From positions 32,678,309-32,742,308 of the forward strand of contig CM046846.1 of NCBI GenBank assembly GCA_025618425.1: DNA of 64,000 bases. Direction: 5' to 3'. A program made the position numbers and the translations under genes. This DNA comes from Heliocidaris tuberculata (lineage: Eukaryota; Echinodermata; Echinoidea; Camarodonta; Echinometridae). Shown one piece after another: positions 1 to 13,276 of the stretch. Under the pieces are notes generated by a model. It was not told the origin of the DNA. It made no database searches and was given only the letters and a program-made list of their open reading frames with translations. How positions within the stretch are numbered: the first letter of the stretch is position 1; the number at the start of each line of letters is the position of its first letter.

Positions 1-2231
1 ACAACTAGGTGTGGATGGATCTATACAAACCTCTATGTTCCTTTCAAATATCTACACTATAATTCATGGGATTTTATGGACAGAGTAGCAAATATCTGGC
101 ACATATATCATTTTACAAAAGTCAATCAATATAATAATACATTAAAAAACAATTCTTTCCAATTTTATTTTTGCTAAACTATAACAGGTCAAAGGCCTTT
201 ACAATGACAGACAATTTTTGTTAGCAAAGAAATGTGACATATTGCAGTGCTTCAAGTACAAGAAGTCAAGTTGATCTGACACATAACTACCTTCATGTTG
301 GGAAAAAAAAATTACCCATTTTTCTTTTCTAACAGTTTACATAACTACACAAGCATTTCTTTTTAAAATTGATGGCACCACGATTATCACTATTGTATTT
401 TCATAAATCCTTAACATTTCTTTAAAAGAACTGTGCATTCCTTCTTTTTTCCCCAAATAATTTGAGTTTTCTTAATCACCAAATAACTGCATTCTTGCAT
501 TGTGAATTTCAAAAGCGCAAATGAATGCCCCATTTCGACCAGATGTGACACTACGCGATGAAAATCATATTCCATTCAACCATCCTTTCTCTTTCACGGA
601 AGTATTTGATCTCTTCAGTTTCAAAGAACTCATGGAAAGAAATCAATTATTTTAAAGCAAAACATATCTGTTGTCTTCTCTACTAAGAAAGAGAAGGGTT
701 AAAATGATCACGCAATTATGATATTTAAAAGAATACTTGAACCCGAGAAGGAGAATGAACAGCAATGAACTCTGGTGGTGAGCATTGAAGACTGGGGAGA
801 AACATGTCCACAGAAACCCCTTCTTCACAAAGCACCAATTTGTTCACAATGCACTTTTTAATCCCTTCCTATCATATTCAATTTGTGGTGCAATAAAACG
901 AGGAGAGAAAATAAAAGGTCATAACAACGAAAGAAAGAAGAGAAAAAAAAATCCAGGGCAAAGAGGACTTGTTTATGAGAAGGATGATCAAGTGAAGAAG
1001 AGAAAAATTTCAATGCATTTCATGCGTGGGTAATCAAACATGGAAATAATAAAATCAAGCGAGCATTATTTTGTGCTTGTAAAGCCAGAAAGAATAATAA
1101 CCTTATCACATCAAATAGAATTCTGCAGCAACGGTGTGTTCATACTATAGTTAGCAGCATCGGTAAATATGCATACAATACCTGGGGTGTACGCTTAGGT
1201 TATATAGCAGGCAGAGAAATAAATCATGGGATCAGTGAGCGATTAGTTCTGGAAAAGTCTAGAAGAGCTCGCAAAAAGTAGGGGGAAAAAGAGCTCTGGT
1301 TAAATACCTTTAAATTTTTCAAGAAAATCTTACAATGACTCCAGTAAATCTCCAAAGAGCTTGCAAAAAGTAGGGGGAAAAAAGGGAGCTCTTGTAAAAT
1401 ACCTTTAAATGTTTCAAGAAAATCTAACAATGACTCCGGTAAATCTCCAAAGAGCCTCTGAAAGCAAATTAGTATTTCTGCAATGATAGCGGGTGTAATG
1501 AATGACCACTCTACAATTTCAAAGTGACCCCCTATTATGCAGAATTTTTTTGAAAAGGCAAATATTCCTCCTCCCCTCCCCTCCCCCCCCCCCCAATTAA
1601 TTCTAAAACAAGGAACATGTAGATTGTAAACACCCCTTCTATAAACTTTTCAAGGAGGCTCATAGGTGAGGAATCCTTAAATTCTGATATAACCAAGGAT
1701 GTACTTTGATTGCTTGCCTAGTACCTCCTTGGTTATAACCAATTCGGTGTATTCCAAAACACCCTGAATTTTAGATTACCTTCTGCAAAATAAATGTAGC
1801 TAAAATTAATTTGGAACATTCTTCTGTGGTTTACAGAAGAGTCATGGACACAAATTTTGATGTCGAGTGAATAATCTGAGAAATTATGCCTCTATTTTGA
1901 CACCAGGTTACAGTATACATAATGATTCAGGGAATACTTTGGAATTAGCTTCTCAGTAACCTTAGATATCTGTATACCGGTAGTTCTAAGTTTTAACTCA
2001 GTTGAACTGGAGTAATTCCTTTTTTGATCTTATAGTCATGCATCGATGAATAGACCAACTAACTATACACCATACCTTTGAACAGATATACATATAGGAC
2101 TATTACTAAGGAGATAATATAGGAATGCAAAATGGAGTTGAAAACTCATGAGGTGAAAAATGTGTGCCATCAAAGCTTCTTGTATAAGCCTACATCTTAC
2201 ATTTTTATTTGAAAAATCCAATTTTTCTTGT
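1..2231. other. Intergenic, AT-rich; no gene seen
   Basis: No reading frame here resembles a protein family. Visible structure is limited to a 92-bp tandem duplication (1265-1452), a C run near 1576-1594 and an imperfect hairpin at 1687-1738, where the arms TATAACCAAGGA and TCCTTGGTTATA face each other. Confidence 0.5.
1265..1452. repeat. 92-bp tandem duplication, two copies
   Basis: The block starting GAGCTCGCAAAAAGTAGGGG at 1265 recurs at 1357 as GAGCTTGCAAAAAGTAGGGG. In both, TAAATACCTTTAAAT-like and ATGACTCC(A/G)GTAAATCTCC segments follow. The copies differ by a few substitutions and small indels. Confidence 0.85.
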
Positions 2232-2235
2232 TTAA

Positions 2236-2660
2236 CCCATAGCAGTACAGTGTCTCCTTTAAGTGACGTTTTGCATTATCTTTTTATTCGGAATGTTTGG
2301 AATTCCACATTATACATGAGCAGAAAGAGGAAAAAAATTACAGAAAATTTTGAGTGTATTTCTAATGCAGTATGTTGTGCCATTAACAAACCATTAACAA
2401 AAAAAGCAATTGAATTGTAACTAATCATTAAAGTCTCTAAATTAGCAACACAGTGTAAAATATTTTTAATCACTATTTTCGTGTACAGATGGGCAATTTT
2501 TCCAATAAATTTTGCATTTCTCTTCCACTTTGGTTCATTTAATATACATTTTTTATTTTTTTCAAACTATGTAGAAGCAGAAAATAAGAATAATTGGTGC
2601 CAATTTGAGGAATGAAAGTGGATTAATTTAGATCTAAAGAAAACTCCGAACTGCTGTGGG
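2236..2660 (+). mobile_element. TTAA-flanked MITE, family A copy 1
   Basis: The element is flanked by TTAA (2232-2235 and 2661-2664). It starts CCCATAGCAGTACAG and ends with the inverted complement of CCCACAGCAGTTCGG. Its interior aligns by eye with the element at 12869-13272 in the same orientation: a CATGAG(C/T)AGAAAGAG word, a (A/T)TTGGCAACACA-like word and a CAATTTGA(G/A)GAAT word near the right end. TTAA duplication is typical of piggyBac and Kolobok superfamilies. There is no transposase. Confidence 0.75.
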
Positions 2661-2664
2661 TTAA

Positions 2665-3605
2665 AAATTCCAATACCAAATGAATACCTTCAATGTAAAA
2701 AGCTCCTTGATAATATGAACACTTTTATCCTGCTCTCATGCATTGCGTCTGAACACATACAACCATGCAAACAAAAATATTGCCCTCCCTTTTTCACTCT
2801 GCCTGTCCCTTATTCATTTTTTCCTTCTCTTTCTGACTTGGCTTTATCAGAATTTGTATTATGCATGCATTCATCTTTCTTCATGTACATGTATTTTTAA
2901 CCTCTTGTACTAGAAGGGGCAATTGGGAAACAACGTAGCGTGAACGAGTCGCCTCCGGCCCTTTGATCAGCCTAAGGGCATAAATCGTGCACGTATGAAT
3001 GATTCCAAAGAAAAAAAGATGGAGAGAAACAGAGAAAGAGAGAGAAAAGAAGTAAGATAGAGAAAGAGAGAGAGAGGAGAAAATGAAAACCTATAAAAGA
3101 ATAAAATATAATTCCCTTTTTGCAAGCTCACAGCCACTTCTTTTCACCATCTTTTCATTTTTAACCAAAAACCTTTCTTTATTACCCATTTCTTCCTCTT
3201 TCATAATTCAATAGTAACAAAACAAGCAAGTGCATGGATGGAAGGGAAAAAAAAGTTTCTGGGGTTTATTATTCTCACAAAGGTTTCCAGCTCCCTCCAA
3301 TGAATCGGAAGTGTGGTTGAAAGAGAATGCTGGCTGGCTATTGTGCTGCACTCCCGAGCATGTCGCTGACTGATTACCCCCAAATCCAATTCGATGACAA
3401 GAGGCGGCACTCATGCATGAACCACCCCATTGTCGCCACTTATTTTTTTACTTGGCGATTATAATCCATTCTGCTAGCGGATATCCTTTCTGTCACACTC
3501 TGTGCCTTAAAGGCAAGATGTCGCAGGGGCAGAGTCGATTTGTTCTAAGGCCAGCTTACAACAGGACAAACCATGCTTATTCACATGATGCAGAATAGAA
3601 GAGAC

Positions 3606-3651
<46 letters not shown>

Positions 3652-5183
3652 AGAAGAAAAAACATTCTTGTCAGAAAGCAGAAAACAATTTCTTCACAAA
3701 AAGTGTAAAACAAAACATATACATGGAGATAAGGCGAATTACCACATGCACAAATATGGAAACTAAGAGAGAATGCATCTTTTGACTTTTTTGTTACAAT
3801 TTGGTTATTCCTATGTTCAAATTGTACAATATTCAGAAAGGCATGAGAGATGCAGAGAGCAGCAGCATAGCTGGGGGGGGGGGGGGGGGCTGGTAGGGGC
3901 ACATGTCTCCACCACAAATTTCTGAAGCCTCCCAGGGTGCCCCCCCCATTAAAAACTGAAAGAGTGCAAACAAAAATGAAATATTTTTTAATGTTTAATT
4001 TCAATAACAATGCATATGTTACGTAATGTATGAAGATATATCAAGTTTCAATATTTCAAAATGCAATATTTCTCCTTTCCACCATTAATATTTCTTGAAG
4101 AACAATAAAATGCATTATTTAATGTGTTGCACAAAAAAAAATAATAGAATAATTTCTGAGCTCCTACCCCCCAAGTAGAAAGCGGAGACAGCAATGATAT
4201 TATCAGACAGACATTACATGAAAGATATTCATGACAAAAAAATAAAAATTAATTGGAAATAGAAATAGATAAGTAAATTTTAAAAAAGACTCAGGGAGTG
4301 GCAAGGCTCAAAGAAAAATAATACTAATGGAGAACGATTACAAAAATGAGAAATTAAAGCAACTGCAACACACGTACGCACTACCCACAGAGGTGTGAAA
4401 AATATAATCCTAAAGTGTAGTCATGAAAAAAAAAAATTCCCTCAATATTAGCTACCTCCCTTGAAGGATTTGTTTCCGATTGCTGCACAGACGATATGCC
4501 TCCTAAGGACCACTGACTTTGGGCCTTATTATAACTCCAAGTGATATGACACTATTATGACTGCAACAGACTCTATAGAGCTGAAATTTGGCCTCATGTT
4601 TCTCCGGTGCCAGACGCTCATGTGTTGGGTCGGGCGGATGCACCAGACTTCCAGTTAGCCTACTTTTTCTTTCAGTATGATGCTTTAAAAAAATTTACTT
4701 CTCATTTTCTGAAACCTTCACGAAGTTTTCTCATATTATTCTGCTTCAACCATATCTAAAATTTACTAAAGGGTTAGATTGTAATTCCCCTTAATTCACT
4801 GTTGCTATGTTAGGTAAGTCCAAGGAACTGTAAGCCAAGAGATCATATATTTTTCTTTGCCCCTCTTTGTAATAAAGTCAAACTTGATCACATTTGTTGT
4901 TTACCTTGAATAGCATTGCTCACTGAAAACTATATTTTATGTAACATAGGCCCAGATTTATAGAATGACCACCTGTCTACTGGCGTTAATATCCTCCAGT
5001 TTCCTTTGTGTAGTCTTCACATCTTAGATTGACTTTACTGATAAATCTTACTGTCTGGGTAATGGAAGCAGATTTATAAATAAGGAGCAGCTACCAAATC
5101 CTGAGATTTCATTGGTCCAAAAGGATTAATATCTGTATAGACACATTTCAAGCATGAACTTGGTCAAAGAGATGCAGTACGCT

Positions 5184-5216
<33 letters not shown>

Positions 5217-5394
5217 GGGGGGATGGGGGATGTGGGATTTGTGGGGGGATGTGGGATTAGGGTGGGTTTGGGGATCAGGGTGGGTTAGATAGATATTCAA
5301 ATTCTACAAGATGTAGAGTTTAAAATGATTGAACATATGCCAGGAATGATAACATGAAGAAATGAAGGACAAAACAAGGACACGGATCTATCTA

Positions 5395-5425
<31 letters not shown>

Positions 5426-8400
5426 CATTGCCCGGGCAACACGCACATGTTTGCCAGATTTCACTAGGAATTCGCTTCAAACAAAATCACTGTCTTTGTC
5501 TCTTCTATTCATAACACATGTTCGCCAACAATTCCCCATCCAACAGATAGCCATCTTGACACTGAGTGAAATCACATCCGAACCAAGTTAGAAACCAGTA
5601 TATAGTAGTTTGTATCCACCTAAGTCTACAAACTGTATATTTTAAATGCATTAGAATGGCAATATCTTGTCTTTTGATTCCATCACGAAACTTCCTACCA
5701 GCACCACATTCCTCTAAAAGAGCATCCAAGACTCATCATCTGATTATATTTTATATCACATATTCTATTATATATTCCATATTCTATATATTCTATATTA
5801 TATCATATTTTGTGTACTTTGTATTATAATCTAAAATTTGTGTTAAATCTACAATTCATATACTTCATGCAGCTTATAATAATAATTAATTCTTTTAAAT
5901 CAACATTCCAAATGAATAAATGAATAGAGGAATTCATGACCACAATCAACAGAATGTGAAGGCTTTCCAATGCATACATTAGCACAGGTGCTGGAGAGAT
6001 ATGTTTGCCCAAAAATGACGATGAAAGAAAATACCAAAACTTCTGGGCAAATAATAGACATGTTCAGAAATGTTCCAGCAATTGATGAATGCAGTTTCGT
6101 GCAAATAATTTTGGTCCATCAATCTCCGAGCAAATAGCATAGTGGCTGCAAAGAATGTGTGTACACACATATTGGAGCTACGTGAAATTTTGAACACCCT
6201 AACTAGGCAAAGTACATGACACCTGCATGAATGACAGTATAATTGATGGATTAAAGGCCGAATCACAAAATCGACTTTCAAGGTAGAGGAATCAGCAGGT
6301 GAAAAAAATAAGAACTTAGAGCAGTTTAATATCCTTTCTGAAGGAATGAACCATCTCTTCAGAATTATACAAATAAAAAATTGAAAAACCAAGTTCTGTA
6401 TTCGAAGATTTTTTTTATTTCTTGAAAAGGAAGAAAGAAGGAACACTCTAAAAACATTCTAGACAAATATGACTAGAATCTAGTCAGATTTGACTAGAAT
6501 AACTATTCCCAAGGGCACCTGCTCTATTCTAGTCAAAACTACCAGCTTCAGGTTTGAAATGAACAGAATCCTAGTCAGAATGACTAGAATCTGATTTTTA
6601 AAATGTAACCAGGTGATCTAGTAAAAAAAAATGACGAGATGATTTTTAAAGAGAAGGCACCTATTGGAAGACATTACCCTTCAAGGAATCATCTCTTCCT
6701 CTTCAAATTGGCAAAGCTTTTATCTTCTACATTATGCCAACAATCAAGTCAGCAGAATGAAAATATTTGTATAGAAGTTAAAACAAGATACTGTGAAAGA
6801 TTTCACATTCATATGAATAAGCAATGATTTTAAAATTGTCAGTGGATTTTCAATTCAAATATATTAAGGCTTATTATAGATACAATTCCTAACACGATAA
6901 ACAAAATTTGGTTATAAAACGAGGGCTACATGCGACAAGACCGACCGTCCACGAGACCAACAGCCCACAAGACCTCCAATCTACATCTATATAGCAACAG
7001 ACAAATTCAAGAACTAGAAATTTACAACAAACAGGGGGAAAAAAGAAGAAAAAAACTGTTTGACAGATGGGTCAATCTCTATGCTTGGTGAAATTTACTT
7101 ATTACATCATTGAAACAATGATGTTTAAATACTCACTACCTACAAGAAAATCATGGCTGGTTTTTGCAATCCTGCATAAGTGTAATGTAAATTACTTTGG
7201 TCCTCATTATCATGGACGTAAAACTTGTGTGTGAATTTCTGAATGAAATGAAGATGCACCATGAGATAGTACCTTTAAGTATGGTGAAGAAGAGTTTGAT
7301 TTTGTAAGAGTTCCAACCTCCCTAAAAGTACCCTGCCCAAGGACAGACAACAGACAAGATCTGAAAAATATTTGCAAGGATGACAGGACGGAAAAGGAAA
7401 AATGAGAAAAACGCTGCATGTCTTCAAACCAAACTAAACCAACCCAATACCCCATTATGGCACAGTTCAAATATGGGGAACAAACTTTGAAATCAATCAG
7501 CCAAGTTTGGATGTAGACCGAAGCCATGTTTGATAGCAAACCAAAGTTAAATGATAATTTTGAGGAGTCTTTTTTTTTTTTTTTTGGTGTTCATTCCATT
7601 TTAAATGTGGTCAAAGATCATGTCATGAAGAAAAAGTTGTGAGAAGGCTGACACGCACTCTCTTTGATTGACTGGTGGTCCGTTGAGAGCAAGAAGGGAG
7701 TTAAGACAATTCAAAGCTTTTGCAAGTCCCTAAAAAAATTCAGCAGATTCCCTTGTAACTAAAAGCACAAGATAATACCATTTTAAACAGCTAAGAAGTT
7801 GTTTTTTTTCTCCTCAAGTGAAATATTACACAAATGACAAGTGAAAAGTAATTTACATCACAGCCAGGGATGTAAATTCTGTTGCTTGACTGAAATGTGT
7901 AAAAACAAATAGACAGCTGCATATGCAAGTACTTGAACAAACCTCTTTTAAATTGCTCTATAGACAGGAAAGGTAGCTGCAATTTGGCTTTCTTTTCAGA
8001 TATTACACTAAAAAAAAAAATTAATAGTGAAAAGAACATTAAAATATGGCACATGTTTCTTTCTTTTTTTCAATAAATAGGACAATAGGAGACCATATTC
8101 GACAAGTTTCATTTCAATTTCACTTCTCCTACCATTACCGAATAATCTCTCTACACTTTACACAAAGTGAACACGATCCTGGCCCTTAGCACTATGATGT
8201 CATGGGTCCATTAGTGGCTCTAGAAAAAGAATCCTAGTAAAAATAATCTTTAGAAATCATCAGCACACTTTGTAGGTGATACGACTTTAATGGTCCTTCA
8301 TCTAATAATCAATATCCATCACTTTTTTCTTCTTCAAATGTTAGCTCCTCTGAAAGGATTCTTACATTCTTTAGTCGTTTTTCAAGTTATTTTGTTCATT

Positions 8401-9235
8401 TCATGGCCATCATAATCTGTCAATCAAAATGCTCAGTGAATCCATAGCAAAATGATCTATCATGTTAACATTGCTATGTGGAGCACATTTTATTATAAAT
8501 GACCCTGAGGCACTGTTTGGATAAATCACTCATCTCATGTTCTTTAATAGACATTCTCCTCTAATTCAAAGTCCACACATTTGATATAGAGCTTGTGTTT
8601 TTTCTTCTACAATGTTTTTTTTTTTATTATTATTTTAAAGATGAAATGAAATGCACAAATACTTCATAAGGAGATGGAGTTCAATTCAAAGTTACTCATT
8701 AAGGATAATTAGTTTTAATATATGATCCACTTCATTTAATACACTCATAAGAATAAAAAACACACTCTTATTTCTGTATACAGCAGCTTGTGCCTGCCAT
8801 CTGTGTCAATAAATTGCTCTTTGTTCCAATGCCAATTTAATAGATCAAATGGTAATAGGATTATAAATTTATGTAAATTGGGAATATTAATGATGAGACC
8901 ACATGGATAACCCACAATCTGGGTGTAGACCAAATGATATTAGATCAGTTGGAAAGTAGACAAACAAGGCACAGATGACATGGGTTTAAATGAGCTGGAT
9001 ACAAGATGAATTGGCATTAGACCAAATGGCGAATGTGCATTGGACCAAATGGCAATAGCTCTCTGTGTCTGCCTTGATTAATAAAGATATCTGGGCATCC
9101 ATCATAGGTACATTGTTACACCTCAACATCATTAGTACTCATTCAGCTGATCACAACGCTTCAACCACAATCAATGCTCTTCATGGTCCCCCCAAAACCA
9201 CTCCAGTACCTCTCAAAATATCCCCACTATTTTCC
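2665..9235. other. Intergenic; no gene seen
   Basis: No convincing coding sequence. It includes a GA microsatellite (about 3609-3648), a G run near 3872-3889, a 32-nt G homopolymer (5184-5215), a CT run near 5393-5425, a self-complementary CTAGAATCTAG-rich stretch (about 6455-6595) and a solo copy of the GAGAGC-AGAAGGG repeat word near 7686-7705. Short diverged GACCAAATGG(C/T) repeats occur at about 8925-9055. Confidence 0.45.
5184..5215. repeat. 32-nt G homopolymer with G-rich flank
   Basis: Thirty-two consecutive G residues are followed to about 5285 by GGGGGATGTGGGATT-type repeats. The plus strand has strong G-quadruplex potential. The exact length may be a sequencing artefact. Confidence 0.8.
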
Positions 9236-9239
9236 TTAA

Positions 9240-9512
9240 AGGGCATCCAACCTTTATAATAATTTGATTTGTGTGAAAGCAGAAACATCAGAGAATCAAA
9301 TTGGTGAAAGTTTGAACAAAATTGGACAAACATTAAGAAAGTTGACTGCCTCTACATCACAGTGACCATAACGATACAGCCAATTTGAAATTCCCATAAG
9401 TATAGTAATTACAACTTTTTAAAAATCACAACTTTCTTATTGTCTATCCAATTTTGTTCAAACTTTCACAAATTTATTAAAAATCAAATTATCAAAAAGT
9501 TTGAATTGCTCT
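9240..9512. mobile_element. TTAA-flanked fold-back MITE, family B
   Basis: Flanked by TTAA at 9236-9239 and 9513-9516. The left end AGGGCATCCAACCTTT and the right end (complement AGAGCAATTCAAACTTTTT) are related. Long internal arms fold back: GTGAAAGTTTGAACAAAATT (from about 9304) against AATTTTGTTCAAACTTTCAC (to about 9469). Left and right subterminal AATTTGATT words are also inverted. No coding capacity. Confidence 0.7.
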
Positions 9513-9516
9513 TTAA

Positions 9517-9847
9517 AGGTATTACATACGAATCACCTTTGAAAAATAATTTGTGTATAGCTAAGATATTATGTATAAAATCAACCCCCAAAGACTTTAA
9601 CTGGCATTCTATGGGTTAACATGTTAGGAGTATAAAGAAAATAAAGGACAAAAATAACCTGCACACAGAACACAAGTCAGACTTGGCTGTAATATAATAC
9701 TCAAGTCGCTTATCACATTTATTGAAAGTGTATTTAAACTAGCAATATCTCTTTACAAAAGTAACATTTGAAGCTGACATTTTTGTATAGCATAATGGCA
9801 CAAAACCTCTAACTTACAGAGCAAATTATTTTTTGGTAATTGGTCCT
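9517..9847 (+). mobile_element. TTAA-flanked MITE, family C copy 1
   Basis: Begins AGGTATTACATACGAATCAC and ends as the inverted complement of AGGACCAATTACCAAAAAAT. TTAA lies on both sides (9513-9516 and 9848-9851); the left TTAA is shared with the neighbouring family B element. Internal words match the copy at 45395-45750: AATAATTTGTGTA, GCAATATCTCTTTA and AAACCTCTAAC(T/A)TACAGAGC. Confidence 0.8.
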
Positions 9848-9851
9848 TTAA

Positions 9852-10708
9852 TAACGAGATCCCAATGAAGAATTCCCCTAATGCTCATCAAAATGCAGCG
9901 AGTGTGCCAGAGCCAAAAATACGCAATCAAAATCATGTTTCATTCTCTGCCCCTAATCCCGCACCTTTTGAGACCACGCTCGTCAAAACGAGGCATGAAG
10001 AACTGAATCAAATGACTGATGACGATTCGCCTGGGGGTGAAAAATAACATGACACGGGCGCATCCTGTACTATTCACCCTGTACAAGAAGGGGGAAAAAG
10101 AGAAGGATATTTATTGTTCTTTTTCTCTATTCTTTGGGTCCATACCTTATGACGAGATGTACAGTTAACATAACCCTAGGCAGTGCTAAAATGACATTCA
10201 TTACGTTTATGCATTAGTCATTTGGAGTTCTCTAATGGATGTACAGGACTGGTGGAGATATACATCCATTTAATTGTGGGGTAATAGATGAAGGGTACAA
10301 TACACATCGTTTAGTGGCTAAAATAACCCTCATTGATTCTCCCGGTGCTGTCTATCTTTGTGTGTAGCAGGGGTAATGTGGATCAAAACGTCTGGCACAA
10401 AGGAGAGGGAGGCAAGACTGGAATTGATTTCTAAAAAAAGGGAAATAAGACAAGAATCAATAGATAATAATCAAATCTATCATCTTCTGTCAGAATCTTC
10501 TCAGGGCTGTCTATATATCCTCCATATCACCTGAGGATGTAAGAGGAGGCACATCTGGCCTGTGCTCTCCCCCCCCCCCCCCCCTTTAAAAACCAATCGG
10601 CCTACTCCGTTTCCTAATTTTCTACCCAAAGGTGACTTCCAAAATCTGAAAACCATTTTTCTTTTCTGCTTCTCAGATATTTTTCATTATTGTGACCTGT
10701 CTCCCCCC

Positions 10709-10745
<37 letters not shown>

Positions 10746-12121
10746 TTATTCAACATCCTGGGTCTGGCTCTAGTCCACATATAACCTTTTCATCATCAAA
10801 GACAGATATTTACACCAAAATAAATTCAACTCCATGCCGCACATATCAAGAGGACTAAAAGGTAAATCCATTATTTTAACAAAAGATGACAAAAACTTGA
10901 TAAACAGATCAGTGAAAGTTTGAAGAAAATAGAATGAAAAACAAGGAAATTTTCAAAAAGAAAATCCAACCTGATGTCAAGTTGGTTTATTTTTAAAAAG
11001 ATAAATGAATAGATAGACACATTTCCTTTAATATACACATTTGATACTTTTATCTATGAGGGGAGGGGGCTTGTGGCTGCACTGGCATAAATAATCAAAA
11101 GGGGAAAAATAATGATGTTCAACTTAATTTGCAAGTTATTATCCAGCAGGCATAGACAATTGTAAATAATTTTTTTTTTTTAATTAGAAAGAAGCTAGAC
11201 TCTCTATCTATGGGAATACTGGCATAACAAATATGAAGATTATTAACTCTTGGACAATAAATTAATGGATGGTTTTACTGGAGACATGTTCACAATCAAT
11301 CACCATTTAGAAAAGTAGCCATTACACTAAGTTCACAAAACTGTGATTAAAAAGCTTGCTATTGTGCAAGTGATGTATATATTTTTAATGACAGCTTCAC
11401 TCTGTTCATACAAAATGAATGTGTCTGCAGTTTCCGACATAATGAACTATGCAAATACGAAATTGTAAATAAGCTGTCCCTTTGTGCTAGTATGGCAATG
11501 TACCATTCAACAAATAAAAACTAAACAAATATTTTGGAACAAGCCCCAGACGGTGGAATGTGACTTTATGTATTGAAAAGGATCATGTTTTGATCATACA
11601 CATGAAGAAAGAAAGGGTTCAGGAAAAGGAAATGTGAAAAGGTGCTCAAACTTGTCAGACTGGTGTCTCCTAAGGTGTTATAAACACAAAGGAGTTTATT
11701 GACATGTTTTTGATCATTTCATGTTAAAGAAAAAAAAAAGTATTCAGAAAAAGGAAACAAATCAAATCTGAACCAATCTGATCTAATTGCAGTTAACATA
11801 TAACCAGGTTTTTATTAATTCTTCACATTGTGTTTAACATGCATATATAGTATACATCACAAATTTGCAAAAAGAGAAGTTTCAAGTTTTTAACGATGAA
11901 TGCTTGATGAGAGCTCTACATGTATATTTCCTCTTATCTATGAGTGGTTTTGGTTAAAATGTAAGACACATGTCCAATTGGAGACAACTAAAATTGTACC
12001 TCTTGTAGCTTTGGAAGTCCTTTCAATTATGCTATTCTAAGCAGATTTCTTTGAATTGCAATTTCATTCTATTCAAGGCATTAAAAACAAGTGAATGAGT
12101 AAATTACGCAATGCGTAATAA
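9852..12121. other. Intergenic; no gene seen
   Basis: AT-rich DNA without a recognisable gene. It contains C homopolymers at about 10567-10584 and 10710-10745 (the latter 36 nt) and a T run near 11170. Confidence 0.45.
10710..10745. repeat. 36-nt C homopolymer
   Basis: Thirty-six consecutive C residues, the longest single-base G/C run in the window. A second C run lies ~130 bp before it. Confidence 0.85.
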
Positions 12122-12773
12122 ATGTCCCCGCCGGAAGTGCAGATCTGTGGAAATTAACTAGCCTGAACCTTAAAACTTCAGTGAAAAACTTTAGTGAATA
12201 AAATAATAATGTTACTGCATGCAAAAGAAGAGAATACCAACAATGCATGTATACAACTGAAATATAAAACATGAAAACATTATGAACCTTCAGCCATTTT
12301 GAATAAATTTGCATAAATTTGCATGAATAATGAATTTCAAAATTTTGTGTAGAAGTTTGGAAGCCCCCACCCAGCCCTATCAGATAAAACAATCGGAATC
12401 AAAATCCGATGTGAAATAGAGGAGAAGTAGCATTTTTCGTCAATTTTGAATAAATTTGCATAAATTTGCATAATTATTGAATTTCAAAATTCTGTGTAGA
12501 AGTTTGGAAGCCCCCACCCAGCCCTATCAGATAAAACAATCGGAATCAAAATCCGATGTGAAATAGAGGAGAAGTAGCATTTTTCGTCGATTTTGAATAA
12601 ACTTGCATAAATTTGCATAATTAATGAATTTCAAAATTCTGTGTAGAAGTTTGGAAGCCCCCACCCAGCCCTATCAGATAAAACAATCGGAATCAAAATC
12701 GGCCAAGAAATGACGGAGAAGTAGCATTTTCTAACATTTGAGCACACACGGACAGACGGACGGACGGACGGAC

Positions 12774-12812
<39 letters not shown>

Positions 12813-12861
12813 CGTACGGAGCCCGTTTCATAGTCCCCTCGCGAACTTCATTCGGCGGGGA
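12122..12861 (+). mobile_element. Helentron/'pearl'-like non-autonomous element
   Basis: The order of parts is: left end TGTCCCCGCCGGAAGTG, ~170 bp of leader, three 147-bp tandem repeats (12297-12737), a tetranucleotide CGGA run (about 12750-12777), a CA run (to about 12807), then a short right end finishing TTCGGCGGGGA, inverted to the left TCCCCGCCG. A core of ~150-bp tandem repeats followed by an ACGG microsatellite is the hallmark of the pearl-like elements described in bivalves, interpreted as Helitron/Helentron derivatives. No helicase is present. A TIR element of another class is the alternative. Confidence 0.65.
12297..12737 (+). repeat. Three 147-bp tandem repeats
   Basis: Units start at 12297, 12444 and 12591, each with TTTTGAATAAA(T/C)TTGCATAA. 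Each contains AGAAGTTTGGAAGCCCCCAC and CAGATAAAACAATCGGAATC. Identity between units is very high, pointing to recent amplification or homogenisation. The third unit diverges near its end (GGCCAAGAAATGACGG). Confidence 0.9.
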
Positions 12862-12868
12862 AAATTAA

Positions 12869-13272
12869 CCCTTTCGAGACAATTGACACATTTTGTGGTT
12901 TGGCTCAATAACTTTTGATTCAGAGCTCTAAAAATATACCGGATGCATGAGTAGAAAGAGCAAAAATTTCTGCACACACTATGTCCATTTTTGTTACATG
13001 ACAGTATTGCGTTTGATGCCAGGAATTTAAAAAACAAGAATAAGCTTTAAAATCATTAAATTGGCAACACATTGACAGGTTCAAAACCATTTTTAAAAAT
13101 CAAACTTGGCAATTTTACAACTTTTCAACAAAATTTCTAACCATGTATACTGTTTTCAAAGACATTACACCTTATTAGAACCATGTACAACTAAATAAAA
13201 ATATTACTGTTGTCAATTTGAAGAATAAAATATGATCAAATTAGCCCTAAAATAATTCCTGTCCTGAAAGGG
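12869..13272 (+). mobile_element. TTAA-flanked MITE, family A copy 2
   Basis: Flanked by TTAA (12865-12868 and 13273-13276). Ends are CCCTTTCGAGACA and the inverted complement of CCCTTTCAGGACAGG. It is the diverged partner of the element at 2236-2660 in the same orientation, and begins only a few bases after the right end of the pearl-like element. Confidence 0.75.
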
Positions 13273-13276
13273 TTAA

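Noticed and set aside
12297..12737. CRISPR-like array of regularly spaced repeats
   Set aside because: The units are direct head-to-tail 147-bp repeats without unique spacers, in a eukaryotic transposon context.
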